Shown here: positions 8,334-18,320 of the stretch, piece by piece
Position numbering within the stretch: position 1 is the first letter of the stretch
Layout: each line of letters starts with the position of its first letter
DNA from: Lachnospiraceae bacterium
GTDB taxonomy: Bacteria; Bacillota; Clostridia; Lachnospirales; Lachnospiraceae
DNA: 64,000 nt
Reading direction: 5' to 3'
NCBI GenBank assembly: GCA_015056735.1
Contig: SVFT01000004.1
Location: 151,743 to 215,742 of the forward strand
Translations under genes and position numbers: made by a program
The notes under the pieces: model-generated
Seen by the model: only the letters and a program-made list of their open reading frames with translations
The model's database searches: none
Told to the model about the DNA's origin: nothing

Positions 8334-9350
8334 ATGAAAAAACTTTGCGTTTTGCCAATGCTTGTAACAGTACTTTGCATGTCTTTATCTTTACCGGTTT
8401 GTGCCAGGCAGATCACCGTCTCGCTGGCCGGCGACTGCTCACTCGGAAAGCTTGCGACGCATACATATGGCGGATCATTTAACGATTATTTCGATCGAAA
8501 CGGTCCGGAGTATTTTTTTCAAAATGTCAGGGCGATCTTTGAAGCGGATGATATGACGCTTGTCAATTTTGAAGGTGTCCTGACCGAGTCGAATCATCTC
8601 GTACCTAAAACGTTCAATATCAAGGGGCATCCCGGTTATATCAGCATATTGCCGGTTTCGGGGATCGACGCTGTGACATTCGGTAATAATCATCGGATCG
8701 ATTACGGAGCGCAGGGGATCGAAGATACGCTCAATGCATTTTCGTCGATCGGCCTTCCTTATGCATTTGATGAGCATGTAGGCTTTTATACTGCAAAAAA
8801 CGGTATGAAGATCGGTTATGTCTCCGTAAATGTTTTGGATGGTGAAGGACCTGCAGGGATCTATGTGCAGACAGGCATAAACAAACTCAAAGAAATGGGG
8901 AGTGATATCATTCTCGTATGCCCGCATTGGGGGATCGAGAGAGAGCATTACCCGACTCCCGAACAGACAGCTTTCGGCCGTGCCTGCATTGACCTTGGGG
9001 CCGATCTGGTTGTCGGATGCCATCCGCATGTGTTACAGGGCTTTGAGTGCTATAACGGGAAATATATCATCTACAGTCTCGGTAATTTCTGCTTTGGCGC
9101 GAATAAAAATCCGAAAGACAAGGATTCGATGATCGTGCAGGCAACATTTGCAGAGGATGACAAGACGGGCGAACGCGCTTTTTTCATGCAGGTAATTCCC
9201 TGCATGATCAGTTCTCAGTCAAAATGTAACGACTATTGTCCGACGCCTGCCAATGGCGCGGCAAGATCAAGGATCATTGCAAATCTGAATCGGTTCAGTC
9301 AGCCTTTTGGAACGGCTGTTTCCGATGATGGGATCGTGACTACGAGATAA
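8334..9350 (+). CDS. CapA-family (poly-gamma-glutamate synthesis type) metallophosphatase-like protein
   Basis: A 338-residue exported protein: signal peptide residues 1-24 ending near VCA, then a CapA/PgsA-like domain. Recognisable blocks are LAGDCSLG, NFEGVLTE, FGNNHRIDYG, CPHWGIE, GCHPHVLQG and IYSLGNFCFG. These form the metal-binding core of the metallophosphoesterase-like fold used by CapA. The family is tied to export or anchoring of anionic polymers such as poly-gamma-glutamate, though its exact reaction is unsettled. The ATG at 8334 has AAGGAG 6 nt upstream and begins the signal peptide, so it is preferred over the in-frame start at 8310. A link between a Glu polymer and the Asp/Glu racemase is possible, but no polymer synthase is present. 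Confidence 0.8.
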   Translation: MKKLCVLPMLVTVLCMSLSLPVCARQITVSLAGDCSLGKLATHTYGGSFNDYFDRNGPEYFFQNVRAIFEADDMTLVNFEGVLTESNHLVPKTFNIKGHPGYISILPVSGIDAVTFGNNHRIDYGAQGIEDTLNAFSSIGLPYAFDEHVGFYTAKNGMKIGYVSVNVLDGEGPAGIYVQTGINKLKEMGSDIILVCPHWGIEREHYPTPEQTAFGRACIDLGADLVVGCHPHVLQGFECYNGKYIIYSLGNFCFGANKNPKDKDSMIVQATFAEDDKTGERAFFMQVIPCMISSQSKCNDYCPTPANGAARSRIIANLNRFSQPFGTAVSDDGIVTTR

Positions 9351-9363
9351 AGGAGTTTGTAAG

Positions 9364-10602
9364 ATGGCAACAGTCAGACCTTTTTCCGCGATCAGACCTA
9401 AGAAAGGCCTTGAAGATCGCATTGCGGCATTGCCGTATGATGTATATAACAGAGCGGAAGCACGTGCGACAGCGTTAAAAGAGCCGCTTTCTTTTTTGAA
9501 TATCGACAGACCGGAAACCCAGTTTCCGGAAGACTTTGATATGTATAGTGCACCCGTATACGAAAAGGCGTCGTCTATGATCCGGCAGATGCTGGATGAC
9601 GGCAGCTTTGTGCGTGAGAAAGCGCCTTGTTATTATATCTATGAATTGACGATGGATGGTCGCAGCCAGACAGGGATCGTGGCTTGTGCCTCTGTTGATG
9701 ACTATGATCGGGCTGTTATTAAAAAGCACGAGAACACCAGAGCCGACAAGGAAGCAGACCGGATCCGTCACGTTGACAGATGCAGTATGCAGACGGGGCC
9801 GATCTTTCTTGCATACCGTTCGACTGCTGCGATCAATGAGATCGTTGAAATGAAAAAATGTGAAGATCCTCTTTATGATTTCACCTCCGATGACGGGATC
9901 ACACACCGGGTTTGGATCATTGCAGAGAAGATGTTCATTGAGAAGATCGCAAATTGCTTTAGCGGCATGAATGAGATCTACATAGCAGACGGTCATCATC
10001 GTTGTGCTTCTGCGGTTCGCGTCGCAAAAATGAGAAGAGAGTCACATCCGGGCTATACCGGAAAGGAAGAGTTTAATTACTTTCTTTCCGTTTTGTTTCC
10101 GGACGATCAGCTTATGATCATGGATTATAACCGCGTCCTGAAGGATCTGAACGGAAACACGCCTGAAGAATTGCTCGCAAAGCTTGAGAAGATCGCTTCT
10201 GTTCAGAACTGCGGGGAAAAAGCCGTAAAGCCTGCGCAAAAGGGCGAAGTAACAATGTATCTTCAGAATTCGTGGTATAAACTGCGCTTTCATGACATAC
10301 AGTCCGATGATCCTGTAAGATCACTGGATGTGTCGATCCTGCAGGATCGCGTTTTAGAACCGCTTTTCGATATTCTGGATCCCAAAACAGATGCACGCAT
10401 TGATTTTGTCGGCGGGATTCGAGGGCTCGAGGAGCTTGAGCGAAGAGTACATAGCGATTGTAAGGTCGCTTTTGCCATGTATCCGACGTCGATCCGGGAA
10501 CTGTTTGCGGTAGCGGATGCAGGTCTTTTGATGCCGCCCAAATCCACATGGTTTGAGCCGAAACTTCGAAGCGGACTTTTTCTTCATGAGATCGAACGAT
10601 AG
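9364..10602 (+). CDS. DUF1015-family protein
   Basis: This 412-residue soluble protein matches the DUF1015 (COG4198) family. It starts VRPFSAIRPKKGLEDRIAALPYDV, has the family's central block ADGHHRCASAV near residue 211, and ends MPPKSTWFEPKLRSGLFLHE. The function is not settled; the family has been linked to serine or phosphoserine metabolism in some genomes. The start is 13 nt after capA with AAAGGAG. It is the last gene of the first operon and is followed by a strong terminator. No serA or serC is nearby, so the context adds little. Confidence 0.8.
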   Translation: MATVRPFSAIRPKKGLEDRIAALPYDVYNRAEARATALKEPLSFLNIDRPETQFPEDFDMYSAPVYEKASSMIRQMLDDGSFVREKAPCYYIYELTMDGRSQTGIVACASVDDYDRAVIKKHENTRADKEADRIRHVDRCSMQTGPIFLAYRSTAAINEIVEMKKCEDPLYDFTSDDGITHRVWIIAEKMFIEKIANCFSGMNEIYIADGHHRCASAVRVAKMRRESHPGYTGKEEFNYFLSVLFPDDQLMIMDYNRVLKDLNGNTPEELLAKLEKIASVQNCGEKAVKPAQKGEVTMYLQNSWYKLRFHDIQSDDPVRSLDVSILQDRVLEPLFDILDPKTDARIDFVGGIRGLEELERRVHSDCKVAFAMYPTSIRELFAVADAGLLMPPKSTWFEPKLRSGLFLHEIER

Positions 10603-10611
10603 AGTAAAAGA

Positions 10612-10645
10612 AAAAGAACTCCCCAAAAAAGGGAGTTCTTTTTAT
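10612..10645. terminator. Bidirectional rho-independent terminator
   Basis: AAAAGAACTCCC (10612-10623) pairs perfectly with GGGAGTTCTTTT (10631-10642) around a CAAAAAA loop. A T-run follows on + and, on the minus strand, the A-tract reads as a T-run. It can end both the + operon (DUF1015 gene) and the convergent tRNA-Thr transcript. Confidence 0.85.
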
Positions 10646-10648
10646 GTC

Positions 10649-10721
10649 AGCCGAAAAAGGGACTCGAACCCTCGACCCCTTCATTACGAGTGAAGTGCTC
10701 TACCGACTGAGCTATTTCGGC
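10649..10721 (-). tRNA. tRNA-Thr (anticodon CGU)
   Basis: On the minus strand all arms fold. The acceptor is GCCGAAA with TTTCGGC, the D-arm is GCTC/GAGC, the anticodon stem CTTCA/TGAAG holds loop CTCGTAA (anticodon CGT, codon ACG), and the T-arm is GAGGG-TTCGAGT-CCCTT. The discriminator base is T and no CCA is encoded. It is a single isolated tRNA, convergent with the upstream operon. Confidence 0.93.
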
Positions 10722-10799
10722 ATGTCCGACTTTTGTATTATAATGGTTCGCTCTTCTTTTTGCAAGGTGTTTTTTTCGTTTCCGGCCTCCTATTTTTCT

Positions 10800-10828
10800 T
10801 TTACAAGAGTAGTTGAAAATGGTATACT
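10800..10828 (+). promoter_or_regulatory. Promoter of ftsK
   Basis: TTTACA (10800-10805) and TATACT (10823-10828) with a 17-nt spacer, each one base off consensus. It lies 40 nt before the ftsK start and just outside the tRNA gene. Confidence 0.7.
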
Positions 10829-10868
10829 AATAAATGTATGTTCTAAAGATATTAACGTAGGTGGGATC

Positions 10869-13421
10869 ATGGCAACAAGCAAGGCTGGAAGAAATTCGAA
10901 TGGGACAAGATCCGGGAGAAACAATACAAGGAGATCATCCTCTTCGGGTTCTAGAAGAAACGGTGGACAGAGTGATTTATCCCGAGAGATCTGTCTGATC
11001 CTCGCTCTTGCGGCATCGGTCCTCCTTTTTTTATGCAATTTCGGTACGATCGGGCCGATCGGCGACGCGATCAGCAGTGTTCAGTTCGGTGTTTTGGGAC
11101 TGCCGGCTTATCTGTTCCCGATCCTGGTGTTTATCGCTATTGTTTTTAAGATGGCCAATCGATCGAATGCGATCGCCACACTGAAACTTGTAAGCGGTGT
11201 GGTGCTGTATTTTCTGATCGGCGTTATCTGCGATATGATCTGGGGGTATCAGGTATCAGGTGATGATCAGACTTTGTTTGATATCCTTCCCGAGATCTAT
11301 CGACACTGCGCGGAGTACAAAACAGGAGGCGGCATTATTGCCGGTTCGTTATCGTATCTGATGCATCACTTTCTTGACAGGACCGGCACGATTCTGGTGC
11401 TCATCGTTCTGTTTTTGATCTGTGCAGTTATCATCTCGGAACGGTCGCTTTTGCGCGGCGTGCGACAGAGCGGCGAGTTTCTTTATGAGAAGAGCCGCGA
11501 GGAGTCACGGAAAAGACGCGAACGCGCAGAACTGAGGAGAGAAGAAGAAGAGCGTCTTCGTAAAGAGGAAGCCTTGAAATTAGAGCAGGATGAACAGGAA
11601 AAGATCCTGCGTATGGATAAAAAGGTCAGCGGCGTAATGGCTGACCCCACGATCGAACCGAAACCCGAATCATCAAGGCGTGATGATATTCATGAGATCA
11701 CGGTTGACGAAGACATTTTTGATGATGTTGAGCATATCAGGGTGCATGCGGAAGAGGCGGAAGCGCCTAGTATGCATTTTTATGAAGAGGCTGAAACATA
11801 CACAGAAGATCAGATGATCCCGGATGATGTTCCTACACCCATTCCTTTGCCGCATCGTGAACCTAAGCTGCATGAACCCGAAGCGGAACCTGCCTCTCGT
11901 CCTATGCCCGAGCCTGTCAAAGAGCCTGCGCGAAGAACAAAGAAACCGGCTGCATATAAGCTTCCGCCGATCGATCTTTTGAATAAGAGTACCGGAAGCG
12001 GCGTGAAGGATTCTGCCGATTATCTGAAAACGACAGCAGAGAGACTTACCCAGACACTGAAAAGCTTCGGCGTTGATGTGACTGTAACGGATATCAGTCA
12101 GGGACCGAGTGTTACGAGATACGAAATGAAGCCTGCGATCGGCGTAAAAGTCAGCCGGATCGTCAATCTTGCCGATGACATCAAGCTCAGTCTTGCAGCA
12201 ACGGATATCCGTATAGAGGCACCTATCCCGGGCAAACAGGCGGTGGGGATCGAAGTACCCAATAAAGAGAATGCCACTGTTGCACTTCGTGATCTCTTGG
12301 AGAGCCGTGAGTTTAAATCCGCAACATCCAAGATCTCATTTGCCGTCGGAAAAGATATAGGCGGTAAAACGATCGTAACGGATATTGCGAAGATGCCACA
12401 CATGCTGATCGCCGGTGCGACCGGATCCGGTAAGAGTGTGTGTATCAATACGCTTATCATGAGCATTCTCTATAAGGCATCACCGGATGAAGTGAAACTT
12501 ATCATGGTCGACCCTAAGGTCGTAGAGCTCAGCGTATATAACGGCATTCCGCATCTTTTGCAGGAAGTTGTAACAGATACAAAGAAAGCAGCCGCGACAT
12601 TAAACTGGGCAGTGGCGGAGATGACCAAGCGTTATCAGGCTTTTGCGGATATGGAAGTACGCGATCTTGTCGGCTTTAATAAAAAAGCGGCCGAAATGGC
12701 AGGACAGGAAAATGCGCCTTCGATCATGCCACAGATCGTGATCATTGTCGACGAGCTTGCGGATCTGATGATGGTTGCGGCAAAAGAAGTTGAGGATTCG
12801 ATCTGTCGTCTTGCGCAGCTTGCGCGTGCTGCCGGGATCCACCTGATCCTTGCGACGCAGCGTCCGAGCGTGGATGTTATTACAGGACTGATCAAAGCAA
12901 ATATGCCAAGCCGTATTGCTTTTGCCGTATCGAGCGGCGTAGACTCCCGAACGATCCTGGATATGAACGGGGCAGAGAAGCTTCTCGGAAAAGGCGATAT
13001 GCTTTTCTATCCGCAGTCCTATCCGAAACCGGCACGTATTCAAGGTGCATTTGTATCGGATGCCGAAGTCGGCAAAGTTGTATCGTTCTTAAAAGAGCAG
13101 GCCGGCGGAAACGTTGTTTATGATGAAAACATCAGCAAAGAGATACAAGGGATGCAGCGTTCATCCTCAGACGTTTCTGATTCGGACGGTGGTTCCGATT
13201 ATGATGATCTGTTTGCCGAAGTGGGCCGTTTTATCATAGAAAGTGACAAGGCTTCGATCGGATCTATACAGCGTAAGTTCCGCGTCGGATTTAACCGCGC
13301 CGCACGTATCATGGACCAGCTTTGCGACGCTGGTGTTGTCGGCGAAGAAGAGGGAACCAAGCCCAGAAGGATCCTGATGAGCCCTGAGCAGTTTGAGCAG
13401 TATATTGAAGAATATGTATAA
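10869..13421 (+). CDS. ftsK: DNA translocase FtsK/SpoIIIE
   Basis: An 850-residue septal DNA pump that moves chromosomes during division. After a basic Ser/Arg/Asn-rich N-terminus come four hydrophobic segments (about residues 45-195). A long charged linker with a coiled coil ([19 protein letters not shown]) and Pro/Glu-rich stretch follows. The RecA-like motor has Walker A GATGSGKS (516-523) and Walker [13 protein letters not shown] (near 628). The C-terminal gamma domain ([20 protein letters not shown]) reads the KOPS-like signal. The ATG at 10869 is preceded by AGGTGG. An in-frame extension upstream runs through the tRNA and is not real. Confidence 0.92.
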   Translation: MATSKAGRNSNGTRSGRNNTRRSSSSGSRRNGGQSDLSREICLILALAASVLLFLCNFGTIGPIGDAISSVQFGVLGLPAYLFPILVFIAIVFKMANRSNAIATLKLVSGVVLYFLIGVICDMIWGYQVSGDDQTLFDILPEIYRHCAEYKTGGGIIAGSLSYLMHHFLDRTGTILVLIVLFLICAVIISERSLLRGVRQSGEFLYEKSREESRKRRERAELRREEEERLRKEEALKLEQDEQEKILRMDKKVSGVMADPTIEPKPESSRRDDIHEITVDEDIFDDVEHIRVHAEEAEAPSMHFYEEAETYTEDQMIPDDVPTPIPLPHREPKLHEPEAEPASRPMPEPVKEPARRTKKPAAYKLPPIDLLNKSTGSGVKDSADYLKTTAERLTQTLKSFGVDVTVTDISQGPSVTRYEMKPAIGVKVSRIVNLADDIKLSLAATDIRIEAPIPGKQAVGIEVPNKENATVALRDLLESREFKSATSKISFAVGKDIGGKTIVTDIAKMPHMLIAGATGSGKSVCINTLIMSILYKASPDEVKLIMVDPKVVELSVYNGIPHLLQEVVTDTKKAAATLNWAVAEMTKRYQAFADMEVRDLVGFNKKAAEMAGQENAPSIMPQIVIIVDELADLMMVAAKEVEDSICRLAQLARAAGIHLILATQRPSVDVITGLIKANMPSRIAFAVSSGVDSRTILDMNGAEKLLGKGDMLFYPQSYPKPARIQGAFVSDAEVGKVVSFLKEQAGGNVVYDENISKEIQGMQRSSSDVSDSDGGSDYDDLFAEVGRFIIESDKASIGSIQRKFRVGFNRAARIMDQLCDAGVVGEEEGTKPRRILMSPEQFEQYIEEYV

Positions 13422-13450
13422 AAGGAAATGGAAAGAATTGGAGGATCATA

Positions 13451-15121
13451 ATGAAGAGTGATATCGAGATCGCGCGCGAGGCGCAAATGTCCCCGATCAC
13501 AGACGTTGCTGCCACGCTCGATATTCCGGAAGATGATCTGGAATTATACGGAAAATATAAAGCAAAATTATCTGAATCGTATCTTCGTAGTTTACATAAC
13601 AAAACTGATGGAAAGCTTGTCCTTGTTACAGCGATCAATCCCACTCCTGCGGGAGAGGGAAAGACAACTGTAACCGTCGGCTTAGGCGAAGCATTCGGAA
13701 AGCTTGGCAAAAAAGCTGTGATCGCCCTGCGTGAGCCTAGCCTTGGCCCCTGCTTTGGGATCAAAGGCGGTGCTGCAGGCGGAGGATATGCACAGGTCGT
13801 TCCGATGGATGATCTTAATCTGCATTTTACAGGCGATTTTCATGCGATCACTTCTGCAAACAATCTATTGGCCGCGCTTCTCGATAACCATATTCAGCAA
13901 GGAAACGCATTGGATATCGATACGCGCAATGTCATCTGGAAGCGATGCGAGGATATGAACGATCGTGTGCTCCGCAATATTGTTGTCGGCCTTGGTGAAA
14001 AGACGGACGGTGTTGTCAGGGAAGATCATTTTGTGATCACCGTTGCATCTGAGATCATGGCGATTCTTTGCCTTGCGGAAGACCTTGATGATCTGAGAGA
14101 TCGCATTTCCAGGATCGTTGTCGCATACGATCGCAGCGGAAAGCCTGTTACGGCTAAAGATCTGCAGGCGGTCGGTGCCATGACTGCTCTTTTAAAAGAC
14201 GCCATGAAACCGAATCTGATCCAGACACTTGAGCATACGCCTGCGATCGTTCACGGCGGTCCTTTTGCCAACATCGCACATGGGTGCAATTCTCTGCGCG
14301 CCACAAAAGCTGCTTTGAAGATGGCCGATTACGTGATCACGGAGGCAGGATTCGGTGCCGATCTCGGCGCAGAGAAGTTTCTTGACATTAAATGCCGTAT
14401 CGGCGGTCTTAAACCGGATGCGGTCGTACTGGTCGCAACGGTCAGAGCCCTAAAATATAACGGTGGTGTTGCAAAGGCAGATCTGAACAAAGAGGATCTC
14501 GATGCTTTAAAGCGCGGGATCGTCAACTTGGAAAAACACATTGAGAACCTGCATAAATACAATGTCCCGGTTGTCGTTGCGCTGAATGCCTTTGTCAGTG
14601 ATACGGAAGCAGAAGTTGCTTTTGTCCGTTCTTTCTGCCTGGATCACGACTGCGCTTTTGCTCATGCCAAAGTCTGGGAAAAAGGCGGTGAAGGCGGGAT
14701 TGATCTTGCAAAAGAGGTCCTTCATATTCTGGATACGAAGGAAAGCGGGTACAGACCGATCTATCCTTTGGATCTTCCGCTTGAAGAGAAGATCCGGGTC
14801 ATTTCGAAAGAGATTTACGGCGCAGACGGAATCGATATTTCTTCCAAGGCACAGAAGCAGCTTCAAAAGCTGGAAGAACTTGGGTATGGCGATCTGCCGA
14901 TCTGTGTGGCGAAAACGCAGTATTCTCTGTCGGATGATGCTTCACTTCTCGGAAGACCGGCAGGGTTCAAGATGCATGTTCGTGAAGCTTATGTTTCGGC
15001 GGGCGCCGGATTTGTTGTTGTGTTGACCGGTTCCGTTATGACGATGCCGGGACTTCCCAAGCAGCCCGCTGCATTTAATATCGACGTTGATCACGACGGA
15101 AATATCGTCGGACTATTCTGA
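13451..15121 (+). CDS. fhs: Formate-tetrahydrofolate ligase
   Basis: A 556-residue enzyme that makes 10-formyl-THF from formate, THF and ATP; the length is typical. It has the nucleotide-binding loop TPAGEGKTT (about residues 65-73), the block [21 protein letters not shown] split here as EPSLGPCFG and [12 protein letters not shown], and HFTGDFHAI. Ribosome binding site is TTGGAGGA. folD follows 16 nt downstream, giving the standard two-step supply of formyl and methylene units. The purine genes at 56149-58057 use the same 10-formyl-THF. Confidence 0.95.
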   Translation: MKSDIEIAREAQMSPITDVAATLDIPEDDLELYGKYKAKLSESYLRSLHNKTDGKLVLVTAINPTPAGEGKTTVTVGLGEAFGKLGKKAVIALREPSLGPCFGIKGGAAGGGYAQVVPMDDLNLHFTGDFHAITSANNLLAALLDNHIQQGNALDIDTRNVIWKRCEDMNDRVLRNIVVGLGEKTDGVVREDHFVITVASEIMAILCLAEDLDDLRDRISRIVVAYDRSGKPVTAKDLQAVGAMTALLKDAMKPNLIQTLEHTPAIVHGGPFANIAHGCNSLRATKAALKMADYVITEAGFGADLGAEKFLDIKCRIGGLKPDAVVLVATVRALKYNGGVAKADLNKEDLDALKRGIVNLEKHIENLHKYNVPVVVALNAFVSDTEAEVAFVRSFCLDHDCAFAHAKVWEKGGEGGIDLAKEVLHILDTKESGYRPIYPLDLPLEEKIRVISKEIYGADGIDISSKAQKQLQKLEELGYGDLPICVAKTQYSLSDDASLLGRPAGFKMHVREAYVSAGAGFVVVLTGSVMTMPGLPKQPAAFNIDVDHDGNIVGLF

Positions 15122-15137
15122 TTCGGAGAGTTTTATC

Positions 15138-15989
15138 ATGACGAAGATCATTGATGGGAAAGCGATCTCACAGGCGATCAAGGATGAAGTAAAAGACACT
15201 GTGGATGCGCTCAAAAAAGACGGAAAAGAGATCGCGCTTGCGGTCATTCAGGTCGGAGACGATCCGGCTTCCGCTGTCTATGTAAATAACAAGAAAAAAG
15301 CATGTGCTTATGTGGGGATCCGTTCAATATCATACGAATTACCTGAGGTGACCACAGAAGAAGAACTGCTTAAACTCATTAACGATTTAAATAATGATCC
15401 TTCCTGTAATGGAATTCTGGTCCAGCTGCCGCTTCCTTCCCATATCCGTGAAGATGTGATTATTAAGGCGATCCACCCTTCGAAAGATGTGGACGGTTTT
15501 CATCCTGAAAACGTGGGAGCGATGCTGATCGGTCAGCCCGGTTTTCTATCCTGTACACCGGCCGGTATCATTCAGCTCCTTAAGAGAAGCGATATTTCGA
15601 TCGAGGGTAAAGAATGTGTTGTGATCGGAAGAAGCAATATTGTCGGCAAACCGATGGCGGCTTTGCTTCTTCGGGAAAACGGTACCGTTACGGTATGTCA
15701 TTCAAGAACAAAGAACTTAAAAGAAGTGTGTCGTCGTGCCGATATCCTGATCGTTGCGATCGGAAAGCCTAAAATGATCGGCCCCGAATACATCAAAGAA
15801 GGGGCTGTTGTGATTGATGTCGGCATACACCGTATGGAAAATAAAAAGCTTTGCGGAGACGTTGATTATGACGCTGTTTTTTCAAGATGCAGCGCGATCA
15901 CTCCTGTTCCGGGCGGCGTCGGACCGATGACGATCGCCATGTTAATGTATAATTGCGTTCTTTCCGGAAAGGATAATCCGAACAGATGA
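15138..15989 (+). CDS. folD: Bifunctional methylene-THF dehydrogenase / methenyl-THF cyclohydrolase
   Basis: A 283-residue FolD with the catalytic block YVNNKKKAC (Lys near residue 57), the substrate block GILVQLPLP and the NADP-binding region VIGRSNIVGKPMA. The C-terminal PVPGGVGPMTIAML is also present. It interconverts methylene-, methenyl- and formyl-THF. The ATG at 15138, after GGAGAG, is preferred to an upstream in-frame start inside fhs. The stop overlaps the next start (ATGA). Confidence 0.95.
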   Translation: MTKIIDGKAISQAIKDEVKDTVDALKKDGKEIALAVIQVGDDPASAVYVNNKKKACAYVGIRSISYELPEVTTEEELLKLINDLNNDPSCNGILVQLPLPSHIREDVIIKAIHPSKDVDGFHPENVGAMLIGQPGFLSCTPAGIIQLLKRSDISIEGKECVVIGRSNIVGKPMAALLLRENGTVTVCHSRTKNLKEVCRRADILIVAIGKPKMIGPEYIKEGAVVIDVGIHRMENKKLCGDVDYDAVFSRCSAITPVPGGVGPMTIAMLMYNCVLSGKDNPNR

Positions 15990-17383
15990 AATGTCCGAAG
16001 TGCGGACGAGAAGTCCCCGATGGCAAAATGTATTGCGAGAATTGCGGCGAAGAGATCATGATCGTTCCCGAATTCGAACCTGAAGTGGACAAGACTCTTA
16101 CCGATGTCATGTCGGATGTAACAACGAATTTATTGGTTGAAGAAGAGCAGCAAACACTGAAGAAAGCGAAAAACAAATCTGTTTTGCTCTTTGCGATCGC
16201 TTTTCTTGTCGTCCTGTTCCTTTCGGGGATCGTTTTTGAGATCGTTACATACGTAAACCGTAATTCCGTAAGCTATCAGTTTGCACACGCAAAAGAAGCG
16301 ATGGAAGACGGCCGTTACGATGATGTGATCCTTTATGCATCACGCGTGGCCGAACTTGAGAGTACGAACCTTGAGGCGCGTCTTTTGGGTGCGGTTGCGT
16401 ATGCACGTAAAGGCGATGAAAAGAAGGCGATCGATGCATATAAGCAGATCCTTTCCATCGATGCGCAGAACGAAGAAGCACTGGATGGCATTATTTCGAT
16501 CTATGAAAAGGAAAACAATGTCAGTGAGATCATGAAGATCCTCTCGGGTGTCAAAGACAGTTCGATCAAAGAGAAGTATGTACGGTTTTCCGCCGGGCTG
16601 CCTTCTTTTTCAAAGCAAGCCGGTACTTATCGTGAAGAGGTCTTTTTGGAGATCACGTCTGCAGGAAACGGATCGATCTATTATACGCTGGATGGAACAA
16701 CCCCAAGCGATAAAAGTTCCAGGTATACTTCGCCGATCAAACTTCCGGAAGGTACGTGTACGGTTAAGGCGTTGTATATCAATTCATATGGTGTTAAGAG
16801 CGGTGTTGCTTCCGCAGATTACGATATTATATTGAAAGAGGCTCATGAACCGAAGATCAGCCTCGAGACCGGTGCCTATACGCAGCCGAAGATGATCGTT
16901 GTCTCTGTTCCGGAAAATGAAAAAGTTTATTATACAACAGACGGTTCCGAGCCTGATCGTTCAAGCAGCCGCTACACAAAGCCGATCCCGCTTCCTTTCG
17001 GAAACAGCCGATTCCGCTTTGTTTCGATCGTTGATGATGAAGTAAAGAGTGAAGTTGTTGCATGCAATTACAATTTTACTTTTGATGCTGTCACATCGCG
17101 CGAACTTGCACTGATCATGTTAAATGATTATCTTCTGCAACATGGGATCCTGGCTGATGCAAACGGCAGTATCCCGGGAAAACCGGGGAATAATCTGTAT
17201 TTTTGCAATACTGCGATCAGTTTAAACAACAGGAACTATTATCTGATAGAAGAATACTATAATGACGGAGGCGGAAACATTTCACCGACCGGTATTCTGT
17301 ACTGTGTCGGTGCCGAAAACGGACAATTGTTTACAGCTTCCGAGGATGATACCGGGCATTTCAGTATCGTTTCGATCGGTTAA
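15986..17383 (+). CDS. Zinc-ribbon, single-pass membrane protein with TPR and chitobiase-like repeats
   Basis: This 465-residue protein starts with a zinc ribbon (CPKCG and CENCG, residues 3-22). One membrane segment follows (about 69-90), then TPR-like helices (about 100-190), so the rest probably faces outward. Two beta-repeats follow, resembling the chitobiase C-terminal domain ('YYTLDGTTPS' and 'YYTTDGSEPD', each ending in Y-T-S/K-P-I). A C-terminal domain of about 100 residues is unknown. The domain order is that of Clostridial sensor or scaffold proteins; no reaction can be assigned. It is translationally coupled to folD by a 4-nt overlap, though a metabolic link is not obvious. Confidence 0.65.
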   Translation: MKCPKCGREVPDGKMYCENCGEEIMIVPEFEPEVDKTLTDVMSDVTTNLLVEEEQQTLKKAKNKSVLLFAIAFLVVLFLSGIVFEIVTYVNRNSVSYQFAHAKEAMEDGRYDDVILYASRVAELESTNLEARLLGAVAYARKGDEKKAIDAYKQILSIDAQNEEALDGIISIYEKENNVSEIMKILSGVKDSSIKEKYVRFSAGLPSFSKQAGTYREEVFLEITSAGNGSIYYTLDGTTPSDKSSRYTSPIKLPEGTCTVKALYINSYGVKSGVASADYDIILKEAHEPKISLETGAYTQPKMIVVSVPENEKVYYTTDGSEPDRSSSRYTKPIPLPFGNSRFRFVSIVDDEVKSEVVACNYNFTFDAVTSRELALIMLNDYLLQHGILADANGSIPGKPGNNLYFCNTAISLNNRNYYLIEEYYNDGGGNISPTGILYCVGAENGQLFTASEDDTGHFSIVSIG

Positions 17384-17429
17384 CGTATGTAAGGATCTTG
17401 GGTCCATAAGTAATATGAGGAGGAGTGTT

Positions 17430-18320
17430 ATGTTTAAAATTTTAGAGGCCAGAGAGTTGACAAAAAATATTTATTCTATGGTCATCGAAGCAAAAAGAGT
17501 TGCCAAGACGTGTGAACCGGGTCAGTTTATCATTGTTCGCATGGATGAAGAAGGCGAACGTATCCCGTTAACGATCTGCGATTACGACAGAACGGCCGGT
17601 ACGATCACGATCGTATTTCAGACCGTCGGTGCCGAAACAACAAGAATGTCATCTTTAAAAGCAGGAGACAGTTTTGCTGATTTTGTCGGCCCGTTGGGAC
17701 AGCCCTCCGAATTCATAAAAGAAGATATTTCCGTACTCGCGAACAAAAAGATCCTGTTTGTTGCGGGCGGTGTCGGAACCGCACCTGTATATCCGCAGGT
17801 TAAATGGCTTCATGAAAAAGGCATCGACGCCGATGTGATCGTTGGTGCTAAAACAAAAGATCTTTTGATCCTTGAAAAAGAAATGGATGCTGTTGCCGGC
17901 AATCTCTATATTACGACAGATGACGGTTCTTATGGCAGAAGCGGAATGGTTACGGAAGTAATTAAAGACCTGATCGTAAACGAAGGGAAAAAATATGATG
18001 TCTGCGTTGCGATCGGCCCTATGATCATGATGAAATTTGTCTGCAAGCAGACTGCAGAACTTGATCTTCCGACAGTGGTTTCCCTGAATCCGATCATGGT
18101 TGACGGCACCGGCATGTGCGGTGCGTGTCGTGTTACAGTCGGTGGCGAGGTGAAATTTGCATGTGTTGACGGACCGGAATTTGATGGTCATCTGGTTGAT
18201 TTCGATCAGGCGATGAAACGTCAGCAGATCTATAAAACGCAGGAAGGAAGAGCGATGCTTCGCCTGACGGAAGGAGCAACACATCACGGTGGCTGCGGTA
18301 ATTGCGGAGGTGACAGATAA
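17430..18320 (+). CDS. nfnA: NADPH-dependent ferredoxin oxidoreductase small subunit (NfnA / SudB type)
   Basis: A 296-residue FAD/NAD-binding reductase of the dihydroorotate dehydrogenase electron-transfer type. The N-terminus binds flavin (block ERIPLTICDYD), and the middle binds NAD (FVAGGVGTAPVYPQ). A C-terminal Cys cluster CGACRVTVGG with a later Cys (FACVDGP) binds a [2Fe-2S] centre. Paired with the next gene it forms the bifurcating transhydrogenase Nfn, or a sulfide dehydrogenase. The ATG at 17430 has GAGGAGGAG upstream. Its stop overlaps the nfnB start by one base. Confidence 0.85.
   Translation: MFKILEARELTKNIYSMVIEAKRVAKTCEPGQFIIVRMDEEGERIPLTICDYDRTAGTITIVFQTVGAETTRMSSLKAGDSFADFVGPLGQPSEFIKEDISVLANKKILFVAGGVGTAPVYPQVKWLHEKGIDADVIVGAKTKDLLILEKEMDAVAGNLYITTDDGSYGRSGMVTEVIKDLIVNEGKKYDVCVAIGPMIMMKFVCKQTAELDLPTVVSLNPIMVDGTGMCGACRVTVGGEVKFACVDGPEFDGHLVDFDQAMKRQQIYKTQEGRAMLRLTEGATHHGGCGNCGGDR

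Noticed and set aside
10644..10868. N-terminal extension of ftsK by 75 codons reading through 10644-10868
   Set aside because: It runs antisense through tRNA-Thr and the ftsK promoter, and ATG 10869 has its own ribosome binding site. The apparent peptide is a common artefact of reading across a tRNA.
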